From NCBI GenBank assembly GCA_029245865.1, contig JAQWOM010000043.1, positions 140,846 through 204,845 of the forward strand: a stretch of DNA of 64,000 nucleotides. Direction: 5' to 3'. Numbering within the stretch: position 1 is the stretch's first letter; each line of letters opens with the position of its first letter. Both the position numbers and the translations under genes were made by a program. Positions 28,758 to 37,975 of this stretch are shown piece by piece. Under the pieces are notes generated by a model. That model saw only the letters and a program-made list of their open reading frames with translations, was not told where the DNA came from and ran no database searches. The DNA comes from Planctomycetota bacterium. Lineage in GTDB: Bacteria > Planctomycetota > B15-G4.

Positions 28758-29950
28758 GTCTCGCTGCTCAGATGAGCAGATTCTTCGGGATTGCCTGAGT
28801 CACGAGGGAGGAGACGTCCGACCACGGCCCACCAGGTGGAAAGCGCTCCATTCAACAACTTGATGAGTTTAGCCTCCGTTCCGCTTCGCTGGATAACCGG
28901 AGAGAAACTGAGGTCCCGGCAGCCTAGCAGCCGTCCGTCCCCCACGACTCGCTCACGAGACAGCTTCCGGCGCATTCTGAGCGCCTCAGGCAGAAGAGTC
29001 AGCAACGCCAAGCGGCCTCTGAGGTAGTCCAGCAACACCCCCCTGGAAAGGGCAAATCCAGCCCAAACGCAGGAATAGGCCAGACGCCCCGGCAGGCTCA
29101 AGAAGATCGCGGGCCACGAGTAGTTCTTCAGGACCAAGTAAGGACGATTGCGCGCGTGGAGGAACGCCCGCCGCCCTGGATACCGGGGCGCCCCGGGTCG
29201 AAAAGAAATTCCTGCCGTGCCCTCTCGGTGCAGAACCACCGCATTCGGCACCCGGCGCAGGCGATACCCCCGCGCGCGCAATCGATAACTCATATCGTGA
29301 TCTTCGAACAGGATGAAGAAAGCCTCATCCCACCCACCCACGTGCGAAACAGTCGGTCGATGCAACAGAAGCGCCATGCTGATAACAGCATCCACGTCTT
29401 CCGGATCTCGAGGCACACCCTCGACTCGTGCCAGCAAATTATCGAGACACATCACCCCAACGTAGTGAAAGCTTCCACCGTCGTAGTGAACCACGCCTGG
29501 GTCATGAGCCAGAACAGCTCGAGGCTGCACGACAGCAACACCTTTCAGCTTTATCTCGGGCAAAAGCTCTAGAAGAGTGCCTTGCTGGACAATCACATCG
29601 CTATCGATTTGCAGCACCCACTCGGTGCTCGCTTCCTGCAAGCCAACGTTGCGCGCCGCGCAAGGGCCTCGGTTGTTCTCCATCTCGATGAGACGAACAG
29701 AGGGGATGCGTTGACGAATGAGATCAAGGCTTCCATCGGACGAGGCATTGTCGATCACAATGACCTCGGCAATCTCACCCTTCAATCCGGCGAGTGCATC
29801 GAGGCACTCTTCGATAAAGGCCTCTCCGTTGTAGTTGACCACGGTGACAGTTACCGGAGTCTGAAGCACATCATTCGAGCCGGACGCGCCTGGCTCGTCA
29901 CGCCCCGTAGAGGCACTGTCGTCGAACATTTGGCCCGACATATCAGGCAC
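28754..29950 (-). CDS. GT2 family glycosyltransferase
   Basis: VTVTVVNYNGEAFIEECLDALAGL...EVIVIDNASSDGSLDLI...RGPCAARNVGLQEA...IDSDVIVQQ...DEAFFILFEDHDMSYRLRARGY. Confidence 0.9.
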   Translation of the reverse strand: MPDMSGQMFDDSASTGRDEPGASGSNDVLQTPVTVTVVNYNGEAFIEECLDALAGLKGEIAEVIVIDNASSDGSLDLIRQRIPSVRLIEMENNRGPCAARNVGLQEASTEWVLQIDSDVIVQQGTLLELLPEIKLKGVAVVQPRAVLAHDPGVVHYDGGSFHYVGVMCLDNLLARVEGVPRDPEDVDAVISMALLLHRPTVSHVGGWDEAFFILFEDHDMSYRLRARGYRLRRVPNAVVLHREGTAGISFRPGAPRYPGRRAFLHARNRPYLVLKNYSWPAIFLSLPGRLAYSCVWAGFALSRGVLLDYLRGRLALLTLLPEALRMRRKLSRERVVGDGRLLGCRDLSFSPVIQRSGTEAKLIKLLNGALSTWWAVVGRLLPRDSGNPEESAHLSSET

Positions 29951-30896
29951 CTGGAAGTTTGAAATCGGGAGAGTCCACCCGTTTTCTGCGGGCCAGACAG
30001 TACGGGAGGTTCAACAGTGCATTGAACGTCGCCTTCAACACGATCAGGGGGGCGCCTGCTGTGTCCTTCATCGACTGCGACAGCCCCATCGTCCCCGTAG
30101 CCTCGAGTTCGGAGTCGTGGCTGGCTCCAGTGGCATCCGCTCGAACCGATGTCCCACCGCCGGAGCTCAATGCCTTGGCGCCCATGCTCAGCGCCATGCG
30201 GAGCACGTCAGTCCACCGGCAACTCTTGAACGCATACAGCCAGAAATTGCGGACGTGATAGTAGAGAGAGCGAGCACCGGCTTTCATGCCAAACGGCGTG
30301 CTGTGATGAATGACCGGCTCGGGGTCTTGAAGGATTCGATAGCCAAGACCCAGGACACGGGCCGACAGGTCGCGCTCGTTCCCGTAGATGAAGAAGCGTT
30401 CGTCATACCACCCGGCACGCTCCATCACATCTCGACGGGCCAAAGTGCCACAACCACGAAACGTCGAGGCGTAGTAGATCCCGCGGGCGACTTCTGCAGC
30501 CTGATATGCCTCGGGCATTCCCGGCTCGATGATGCGACTCGAGATCATCGCCGTGCTTTCAGCCTCTGACTCGAGACGCGCCTCGAGCAATTCGAGCCAG
30601 CGTGGCGTGGCCACGACATCGTCATCCATGATCGCAATCAGCTCACAGCGTGCGAGCTTGAAGCCGATATTGAAGGTCTCACAGGCTCCGTAGCGATCAT
30701 GAGCGGTTTGCGCCACAAGCACATCTGGATGTTCGCGCTGGAGCCTCTCGACAGTGCCGTCTGTTGAGGCGTTGTCGACCACAACGATTTCGTCAGGTGG
30801 GCGTGTCCCAGCCTTCAACGCCTCGACGTTGTCAGCGACAGCGTCACAACGATTCCAGGTGGAGATGACGGCGGAGATCTTCATCCGGCGCAACAA
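29943..30896 (-). CDS. GT2 family glycosyltransferase
   Basis: KISAVISTWNRCDAVADNVEALKAG...EIVVVDNASTDGTVERLQ...ELIAIMDDDVVATPRWLELL. Confidence 0.9.
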   Translation of the reverse strand: MLRRMKISAVISTWNRCDAVADNVEALKAGTRPPDEIVVVDNASTDGTVERLQREHPDVLVAQTAHDRYGACETFNIGFKLARCELIAIMDDDVVATPRWLELLEARLESEAESTAMISSRIIEPGMPEAYQAAEVARGIYYASTFRGCGTLARRDVMERAGWYDERFFIYGNERDLSARVLGLGYRILQDPEPVIHHSTPFGMKAGARSLYYHVRNFWLYAFKSCRWTDVLRMALSMGAKALSSGGGTSVRADATGASHDSELEATGTMGLSQSMKDTAGAPLIVLKATFNALLNLPYCLARRKRVDSPDFKLPGA

Positions 30897-31054
30897 AGCT
30901 CGGCGGGAGGAGTGAGTCTAACGATTCTGGCTAATCTATCGCCTAACGGAGCTCTGCAACGCCTTTTATCGACCGAACCACCCACCAACCTTCAGGTCTC
31001 TTGGCTCAACCACTTCCCCCCGGAAAGGGCACCGCCTGAAAAAGGCCCCACAAA

Positions 31055-31780
31055 CTAAAGGCTGTTGGCTTTCAACAGCGACGCAAGCTCTGAAAGCTTT
31101 GCAGCAAGCCGAGGGACATCCGGCGCGAGAACTTCCATATAGCCTTCTGCATGTGTCACGCCGTGAATGTCCACATTCACCGTACGTGCCCGATTGCGGG
31201 CGTCGACCTTTTCCACGATGTCAATGCGGTCGAGTTGGCTTGCAAAGGCCTTAAGAGCAGCCAACTTTTGCTCTTTCACCGGAGTGATATCGAGCAGAAA
31301 GCTGGCCATGCCTTCTGCATTCACTTCATAGAGCAAGAGCGTCACATCCCGGCGATCGCCGAGTGCCGCCACCACCGCATGGAGTGTGGCTACGTGATCG
31401 GGGTGCATCTCGAAGAGTGACGGTGCGTAAATCACGCGAGGCTTCACAGAAGTGATGCACTCGGCGAGTCGAGCGGGCAGGTCGTCATCTTCAGCCACGG
31501 CCCCGTCGCGCGAGTTCAGGCAGGTCGCCTCGGTCAGACCCAGGCTCCGCGCTGCCAGACGCGACTCCTCCAGTCTCTCCCGGGCATCTCCAGCCGCCTC
31601 TCCCTGCGTGACGAGTGCGACATGAACAGGGTCTCCTCTCTGAAGGTGCATCACCGCCGCCCCACCACAGCCACAGATCTCATCGTCCGGATGGGGAGCC
31701 ACGATGAGCACCGGGCCCCGAGGCACGTGCGAAAAATCCTGCAACGGCGGAAAGCTCTGAGCGGGAGTGTTCGCTGTCAT
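31055..31780 (-). CDS. PIG-L/LmbE family deacetylase
   Basis: GPVLIVAPHPDDEICGCGGAAVMHL...PSLFEMHPDHVATLHAVVAAL (PHPDDE and HPDH metal motifs). Confidence 0.9.
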   Translation of the reverse strand: MTANTPAQSFPPLQDFSHVPRGPVLIVAPHPDDEICGCGGAAVMHLQRGDPVHVALVTQGEAAGDARERLEESRLAARSLGLTEATCLNSRDGAVAEDDDLPARLAECITSVKPRVIYAPSLFEMHPDHVATLHAVVAALGDRRDVTLLLYEVNAEGMASFLLDITPVKEQKLAALKAFASQLDRIDIVEKVDARNRARTVNVDIHGVTHAEGYMEVLAPDVPRLAAKLSELASLLKANSL

Positions 31781-33042
31781 CGAGATTCTCTCTGGGTATG
31801 AATCGCCCGTTGGTAGACATCATCGACGATGTCCGCATGTGACGCGGGATTCAGCATTTCCTGAGCGGTGGCCGCTCGCCACGTCGCAAGGCGTGAGGGA
31901 TTCTCTAGAACCTCACGCAAGAGAGCGGCCAATGCACGAGGAGAGGCTGCTGCGACAGAGGTTCCTGCGGGGCCGACGCCTTCCGGCAGAGCACCGCGGT
32001 CGGAAGTCACCACCGGCATTCCCAGCGCACGAGCCTCGGCCACCACCAAGCCAAAGGTTTCCTCTGCTCGACTTGGAAACACTGCCAGATCCATCTCGGC
32101 GGCTGCTTCACGCAGATCTTCAGTGCGATAAGCCCCCGCGAAAGTCACGTCCAGCCCTTCGGCCAACTTCTGCAATTCTTCGCCATAAGCCGGGTCCGTT
32201 GGCGCCCCAAAGACACGCAAAGAAACCGCCTGGGAAGGTAGCTCGTGCAAGGCTTCCAGCAGGTCATGCACGCCTTTGGCTGGCGCCAGATGCCCCCAGG
32301 TGCCGAGCCGCAGTCGACCCTCGACCGGGGAATGCCGAGCTTTGCTGCCGCCGATTCCAGGTGCATGCGGCACAACTTCTACTTGGCCTGCACGAAACAA
32401 CCCGCTTTGTTCCCAATGCCTGGCCGCAAGCTGGCTCGGAACAATCGCGGAAGACAGGGCTTCGGCTTCGACGGGTGCGCATGCAGCCTTGTCGCGCAAC
32501 TCATGCTCGAGTTGTTCGGCACCACCTGAAAAGTCTGGCAGTACGCACTCAAAGCAACGGCGGGATGGCAGTGGGAAGTGACTGGCGCATGACTCTCCAT
32601 CTGGGCGAGCCAGAAAAAACCGAGCACACACCAGTGTGTAATCGTGCAATGTCGCGACAACAGGAATGCCTGCAGAGCGAATGCGCGAGGCGAGGTCTGA
32701 TGTCAGGTTCAACGTGTGATGAAGGTGAACCACGGCGGGGTCACACTCTTCCAACAAGCGCAGCACGAGTTCACCCATACGAGGCAAGCGCGCATCGACC
32801 GAATAGTTCTCCTCGAGACGACGTCGAAGGCGCCAGACGGGAAGATGCCCGACCAACTCCCGACTCACCTCCTCGGCAGCACCATTCCCTTGTGGACCGG
32901 ATCCGAGACGGACATCCGAGCCGCTGATCACGAGCGGTTCATCGCCACGTGCCAGTTGAGCCGTGGCAAGAGTCTCCACGCAAGCTTCTGTTCCACCCCG
33001 AAATTCGGGTGGGTAGCTGTGCACAAGGTGCACGACTCTCAC
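31777..33042 (-). CDS. GT4 family glycosyltransferase
   Basis: RVVHLVHSYPPEFRGGTEACVETLATAQL...RLGTWGHLAPAKGVHDLLEALHEL...VFPSRAEETFGLVVAEARALGMPVVTSDRGALPEGV. Confidence 0.9.
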   Translation of the reverse strand: MRVVHLVHSYPPEFRGGTEACVETLATAQLARGDEPLVISGSDVRLGSGPQGNGAAEEVSRELVGHLPVWRLRRRLEENYSVDARLPRMGELVLRLLEECDPAVVHLHHTLNLTSDLASRIRSAGIPVVATLHDYTLVCARFFLARPDGESCASHFPLPSRRCFECVLPDFSGGAEQLEHELRDKAACAPVEAEALSSAIVPSQLAARHWEQSGLFRAGQVEVVPHAPGIGGSKARHSPVEGRLRLGTWGHLAPAKGVHDLLEALHELPSQAVSLRVFGAPTDPAYGEELQKLAEGLDVTFAGAYRTEDLREAAAEMDLAVFPSRAEETFGLVVAEARALGMPVVTSDRGALPEGVGPAGTSVAAASPRALAALLREVLENPSRLATWRAATAQEMLNPASHADIVDDVYQRAIHTQRESR

Positions 33043-33755
33043 AACACCTCCAGAAAGGCCTCCGCCCGATGCGCCCCCTCAGATCCTGCCCCCGGCAGCA
33101 GAACTGCACGATAGCGGTTCATGCCCTCCGTCGCCCCGAGGATGTCAGAGTGCTTGAGTTGACTCGCATAGCAAGCAATGGCCTGGCGCTTGGCCTCGTA
33201 AACAGACGTCACATCGACCAGCAAGGTCGGTACGAGAGGCGACCACACCTCGTAACCGAGCAGCGGAACGCCTCTTCCCACTTCGCGGTGGGTCTCTCGC
33301 GCAGCAAGGCCAATGAAGTGATGGTCGCTGTGCGTCTCCTGAATGTGCGGTGCATAAACGACATCCGGACGGATACGTTCGTACTCCGACTTCAAACGGC
33401 TTACGACATGTTCCATGTCTTGAGAGGTCACAACACAACTGTCCGGGAATTCCCAGAAGACCGTCTCGGCAAGACCGAGCACTTCAGCAGCATTCCGCGC
33501 CTCTGCCTGCCGCATTCCGACGTACTCTTCGGGAGAGTGAGTGCTGCCGGGATCGCCATGAATCCCCGTCGTAACGAAGATCACATGAACCGAATCGCCG
33601 GCCCGGCCATGCAGAGCGAGAGTCCCACCCAAACCGACGGTTTCGTCGTCGGGGTGAGGTGCAAGCACCAAAACCGTCCCACGAGCCGGCGGCTCGGATG
33701 TCGTCCGAGGAAGCTGCGGTGGATCTAAAGCGAAAGGTGTCTTTTCGGAATCCAA
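33039..33755 (-). CDS. PIG-L/LmbE family deacetylase
   Basis: GTVLVLAPHPDDETVGLGGTLALHGRAGDSVHVIFVTTG...YAPHIQETHSDHHFIGLAA. Confidence 0.9.
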   Translation of the reverse strand: MDSEKTPFALDPPQLPRTTSEPPARGTVLVLAPHPDDETVGLGGTLALHGRAGDSVHVIFVTTGIHGDPGSTHSPEEYVGMRQAEARNAAEVLGLAETVFWEFPDSCVVTSQDMEHVVSRLKSEYERIRPDVVYAPHIQETHSDHHFIGLAARETHREVGRGVPLLGYEVWSPLVPTLLVDVTSVYEAKRQAIACYASQLKHSDILGATEGMNRYRAVLLPGAGSEGAHRAEAFLEVL

Positions 33756-34973
33756 CTACTCTTCGACTTTCTCAATGCGCAACAACTTGCCGAGCAACGG
33801 AGCGATGAGGAAAACCACTGCGGAGAACAAGGCCCCCATCTTGGCTTGGCCCATGAGCCCCTCCTGCTGGTAGGCCACGCCGGAAACGAACAGCGCCACG
33901 GTCAATCCCAACCCAGCAATCAGCCCGGCAAGAACCAGCGCACGCACGTCCATGCCGGTCGGCAGCGAGAAGCCAGCCTTGTGTCCCATCCACGACATCA
34001 GCGCGATTCCCAGAGTCTTTCCGACCACCAGTGACAGGAGGATGATCCAGGTGAGGCCTCCCATGTTCGCAAAGGCCACCCCCGCATTGGCAAAGGCGAA
34101 CAGAAACAGTCCCCAATCCACGAAAGTCTTGAAGAAATGCTCAAAAGCTTCCAGGGGACTCGAATTGTGATGCATGGCGGCCGTCGCCGCCACGTCCTGC
34201 TCTTCGGTGACCAGCCCCATCTGCACGCGACGAGCCGGCAAGAAGGGCACGATGAAGACCAGCGCCAGTGCAGGATGGAGGTGGGCTGTGATCAGTCCAA
34301 ACCAGCTCAAGCCTCCTCCAATCAATACGTACGGCACCCAGCTCTGAACCGAGAAGCGCCGCAACAGCAGAGCGACCAACATGCCTCCCACGGTGAAAAG
34401 AAGCATGACAGGTGCCACCGGATGCGCCGGGTCTGGATAAGCCACGGCGATGATCCCCAGCCCGATGGCATCATCAGCAACCGCCAACAGCAGCAAGAAA
34501 TTGACGGCCGGGTGCTTCGACCCGAAGACCATTCGGGCCAGCAACCACGCGAGCGCAATATCTGTCGCGGTCGGCACACCCCATCCATTCGCGACCGCTG
34601 CATAGTCGTGCGCCCCTCCATAAATCCAGTTGGTCAAGAGGAAGAACACGCCAATCGGACCGATCACTCCTCCGAGCGTTCCAAGCAAGGGGTTGACGGC
34701 TTGAGACGGAGGGTTCAGCGACCCTCCAGGCAGAAGCGCATCGGTGATTTCTTTCGCTGCAATGCCAAAGAACAACACCATGAAGAGGTCATTGACCAGA
34801 AACTCGAGGGACACCGAGTGCCCCAGTATCTTGGCACTGATCAACTCACTCGTCACAAGTGTGCTGTAGAGCTCCGGAAAAGCGTTCGCCATCCAGAGAG
34901 CGACGAGTACGCCCGCAATCAGAGGAATCGAATATGCCTGAATCTTGGCGAGAAGGCCCTTCTTAGCGCTCAC
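33756..34973 (-). CDS. nhaA: Na+/H+ antiporter NhaA
   Basis: IAAKEITDALLPGGSL...NGWGVPTATDIALAWLLARMVFGSKHPAVNFLLLLAVADDAIGLGIIAVAYP (double Asp); start set to GTG 34973 because the longer ORF overlaps the upstream gene. Confidence 0.9.
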   Translation of the reverse strand: MSAKKGLLAKIQAYSIPLIAGVLVALWMANAFPELYSTLVTSELISAKILGHSVSLEFLVNDLFMVLFFGIAAKEITDALLPGGSLNPPSQAVNPLLGTLGGVIGPIGVFFLLTNWIYGGAHDYAAVANGWGVPTATDIALAWLLARMVFGSKHPAVNFLLLLAVADDAIGLGIIAVAYPDPAHPVAPVMLLFTVGGMLVALLLRRFSVQSWVPYVLIGGGLSWFGLITAHLHPALALVFIVPFLPARRVQMGLVTEEQDVAATAAMHHNSSPLEAFEHFFKTFVDWGLFLFAFANAGVAFANMGGLTWIILLSLVVGKTLGIALMSWMGHKAGFSLPTGMDVRALVLAGLIAGLGLTVALFVSGVAYQQEGLMGQAKMGALFSAVVFLIAPLLGKLLRIEKVEE

Positions 34974-34986
34974 AACAACTCCATCA

Positions 34987-36006
34987 TCAGTAGATGTCCG
35001 AATCGCCCATGGTGAAGAACCAGCGAGACTTCGACCAGTCGAGATCGAAATCTCTCGCGTAGACCATGATGCAAAGATTGAAGGGACTTTCCTCCGGCAC
35101 GAAACCAAAACGCCTCAGCGTCGCAAGCTGCGGCATATTGGGCGTCACCCAGGTTTCCAGGCGCGCTCCACCCTCCGCCAGCGTGATCTTGCCCACTTCG
35201 GCGAGAACCGCAGCCATCATCTCCTCGTCGGCACCAGGGCCAATCCAGTCCATGAGCGGCACCAGAGGCTGACCGAACCAGCCCAAACTGAAGATCAGTG
35301 CCCCGACCAGAACCCCGTCCCGCTTCGCCAGCAACAGTCGATAGCGCACATCTGGCCAGTCACGGTAGCGCCAGGCCAGATAGGTCGAATCCCTCCACAG
35401 CCCCAACGGGACCTCATCCAGGTGCTTCAGAAACAACTGGCCAACCTCATCCAAGCAGGTCCAGTCGTCTTCCGTCACCGTCACCTGGCCGGCCTCTTTC
35501 TGGAGGCCTTCTACCCACGCTTCATCGATTTGCATGACCTGCGTGGGCATGGGGCAATGCACCGGCTTGTAGCCAAGAATCCGCGTGCCGGCACCGAAGG
35601 CCTGGTTGTTGGGAAGGCCGTAGGCGTATTCGTTCCCGCGATCTCCTTCTGGCCGACAGAACTCTTTGAGGTACCGGCGCCCCAAGGTCACGAAAACACT
35701 GGTCTTGCTGAGTGCGCCACGCCATGCGCGACCGACCACCGTATCAACAGCCTGCGCACAGCGGCGCTTCTCGCCTCGTACCGAACAGTGCATTTCCATG
35801 GCAGAGTAGTTGCCGATGATTTCGCCTTGTGCATCTGTAGCCACAAGAACTTGATAGCCCATCGGGTTGTCGATGTATCGGTGCCGCCAAGTGGCCATCG
35901 TTCGCGGGACATAGTCGGGGTCGTCCCCCTGAACCACACGGTTGAACAGGGCGAGAATGCCCTCTTCATCACCCGGCTGATAGCGGCGCACTTCGAACGG
36001 TTCCAT
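34987..36006 (-). CDS. GNAT-like N-acetyltransferase (tandem paralogue 1)
   Basis: MEPFEVRRYQPGDEEGILALFNRVVQGDDPDYVPRTMATWRHRYIDNPMG...LAWRYRDWP...FFTMGDSDIY; ATG 36006 overlaps the upstream stop. Confidence 0.75.
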   Translation of the reverse strand: MEPFEVRRYQPGDEEGILALFNRVVQGDDPDYVPRTMATWRHRYIDNPMGYQVLVATDAQGEIIGNYSAMEMHCSVRGEKRRCAQAVDTVVGRAWRGALSKTSVFVTLGRRYLKEFCRPEGDRGNEYAYGLPNNQAFGAGTRILGYKPVHCPMPTQVMQIDEAWVEGLQKEAGQVTVTEDDWTCLDEVGQLFLKHLDEVPLGLWRDSTYLAWRYRDWPDVRYRLLLAKRDGVLVGALIFSLGWFGQPLVPLMDWIGPGADEEMMAAVLAEVGKITLAEGGARLETWVTPNMPQLATLRRFGFVPEESPFNLCIMVYARDFDLDWSKSRWFFTMGDSDIY

Positions 36007-37055
36007 CAGTAGATGTCCGTATCGCCCATGGTCAGGTGCCAGTTTTTCTGCACCCACGAAATGTCGTAGTCCTGAGAGAAGAGCACCATGCAAAGGTTGA
36101 ATTGGGTGTTCTCCTGCGCCAGGCCCAGTTCGCGCAAACAGTCGATGTGGGGCATGGCGGGAGTGAGCCACGTTTCGAGGCGTGCGTGCTCACGTTCCCA
36201 GGCAACCGCCGCAACCTTGGACAGCAGGGCGGCCATGGTCTGCTCGTCGGACCCCGAGCCGAACCAGTCCAGAACAGCGACCACAGGTCGCTTTTCCCAG
36301 GGGACGCCCACTCTGAAGAACACGGCGCCACAGGGCTCTCCCTCTCCACCTCCTTCAGTTCCGCCACCTCGCCGAGCGATGATCAGCCCATAGGGTTGCT
36401 CCGGCCAGTCACGGTAGCGCCATGCCAGGTAAGGCAGGTCACGGACATTCCCCAGGCTCATGTCTCCGGCGTGACGCGCCGCAAGTTCCGCAACGACCTC
36501 TAGCTGAGTCCAGTCCGCTTCCTTGGCCACGACATCACCAGCACGTGCCGCCAATTCCGATGACCAGCCCTCGTCGAAATCTCGAACTTGCCGCGGCAAG
36601 GGGCAGTGCACCGGTGTGTAGCCGAGAAGCCGAACACCCAGCGGGTAATGGTTCTCATTAGGCAGCCCGTAGATGAAGTCGTTAAAAGTCGGCTGACTGA
36701 TGTCGCAATAGGTTCGTTGGTACTCGTGAGCGATGGTGATGAACAAGCTGTTCTTGCGCAGTGAACGACGCCAAGCGATGTCGACGCAGCTATCCACGAC
36801 CTGGCTTGCGACACGCTCCTCGCCTTTCACGTGAATCTTCACCGGGCACGACGAATAGTTCGCGACGATGTTGCCGTCGAGATCTGTTCCGACCAGCGTC
36901 TTGTGCCCACACGGGTTCCGTTCGTAGGTGTGCCGCCATGCATCCATATCACGAGGCGTGAAGTCAGGGTTGTCTGCACTGAAGACGCGATTAAAAAGAT
37001 TCAGAATCTGTTCTTCATCGCCGGCCTCGTAGGGGCGGATTTTGAAACCACTCAT
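36006..37055 (-). CDS. GNAT-like N-acetyltransferase (tandem paralogue 2)
   Basis: MSGFKIRPYEAGDEEQILNLFNRVFSADNPDFTPRDMDAWRHTYERNPCG...LAWRYRDWP...HLTMGDTDIY; co-linear with 34987-36006. Confidence 0.75.
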   Translation of the reverse strand: MSGFKIRPYEAGDEEQILNLFNRVFSADNPDFTPRDMDAWRHTYERNPCGHKTLVGTDLDGNIVANYSSCPVKIHVKGEERVASQVVDSCVDIAWRRSLRKNSLFITIAHEYQRTYCDISQPTFNDFIYGLPNENHYPLGVRLLGYTPVHCPLPRQVRDFDEGWSSELAARAGDVVAKEADWTQLEVVAELAARHAGDMSLGNVRDLPYLAWRYRDWPEQPYGLIIARRGGGTEGGGEGEPCGAVFFRVGVPWEKRPVVAVLDWFGSGSDEQTMAALLSKVAAVAWEREHARLETWLTPAMPHIDCLRELGLAQENTQFNLCMVLFSQDYDISWVQKNWHLTMGDTDIY

Positions 37056-37975
37056 GCAGCCACCACTTTCCGCACGGCATCCCACATCTCACGCTTCGCC
37101 TGCTGCGGAGCTTTCTCCCGCACCAAGCGACGCCATTCCTGCACTCCGCGCACAACGGTCATCGACTTGGCCACAAGACTTCCGCGCCAACCGAAGTGTT
37201 TCCGGTAGTACGCCAGTCGGTTCACGTGCCACAACTGCCCGAAGTTGGGTATCTGAGAAGTGCTTTTCCCCTCGTGGTGGAGAATCGCAACTTCAGCGAC
37301 ATACGCGATCTTCCAGCCCTCGCCTTTCAACCGCTTGCAGAGATCCACGTCGTTAAAGAACAGCCAAAGAGCGGGATCAAAACCGTACAGCTTGTCCCAG
37401 AGTTCCTTGCGGATGAGAAATGCCGCTCCAGGCGGCTGGTCGACATCTCGGCTCGTGGTGTGATCGAAGCCGGCCATCATGTACCGAGGAATGACCTTGT
37501 TCCCCGGAAACCATTTGTCGAAACACGTGTCGTAGAAGACCGCCGTCCAAAGATCCGGAAAGGTCTTACACGACCGCTGAATGGCACCGTCTTCACAGAC
37601 CAATCGAGGTGCACACGCCCCATGCTCCGGGTGAGTTTCAAGAAAGTTGACCAGAAAGGGCAGCACACCTGGGCCCACGGCTGTATCCGAGTTAAGCAAC
37701 AGCAGATAGCGCCCGGAGGCATGCGCCGCACCGAGATTGTTTCCAACCGCGTAGCCATCGTTCCGCTCATGGCGCACCAGCGTGATCCAGGGAAAGCGGG
37801 CAGCCACCATGTCTGCACTGCCATCAGAGGAACCATTGTCGAGAACGATCACCTCGAGACTCTGCTCGTCTCGAAGTGGCTTGAGTGAGTTCAAACAAGC
37901 ACGCAGCAGTCCCTTGGTGTTCCAGCTCAACACCACGACGGAAAGGGTCGGCCGATCGCCTGAGCCGTCCGTCAT
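37052..37975 (-). CDS. GT2 family glycosyltransferase (rhamnosyltransferase-like)
   Basis: LSVVVLSWNTKGLLRACLNSLKPL...VIVLDNGSSDGSADMV...DGYAVGNNLGAAHASGRYLLLLNSDT...ALWLFFNDVDLCKRLKGEGW. Confidence 0.92.
   Translation of the reverse strand: MTDGSGDRPTLSVVVLSWNTKGLLRACLNSLKPLRDEQSLEVIVLDNGSSDGSADMVAARFPWITLVRHERNDGYAVGNNLGAAHASGRYLLLLNSDTAVGPGVLPFLVNFLETHPEHGACAPRLVCEDGAIQRSCKTFPDLWTAVFYDTCFDKWFPGNKVIPRYMMAGFDHTTSRDVDQPPGAAFLIRKELWDKLYGFDPALWLFFNDVDLCKRLKGEGWKIAYVAEVAILHHEGKSTSQIPNFGQLWHVNRLAYYRKHFGWRGSLVAKSMTVVRGVQEWRRLVREKAPQQAKREMWDAVRKVVAA

Noticed and set aside
31767-32927. 386 aa plus-strand ORF
   Set aside because: Antisense to a clear GT4 gene; Arg/Pro/His-rich shadow ORF typical of high-GC sequence.
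33756-34973. NhaA as a functional part of the glycan system
   Set aside because: Standard antiporter motifs and no link beyond adjacency; likely an incidental neighbour.
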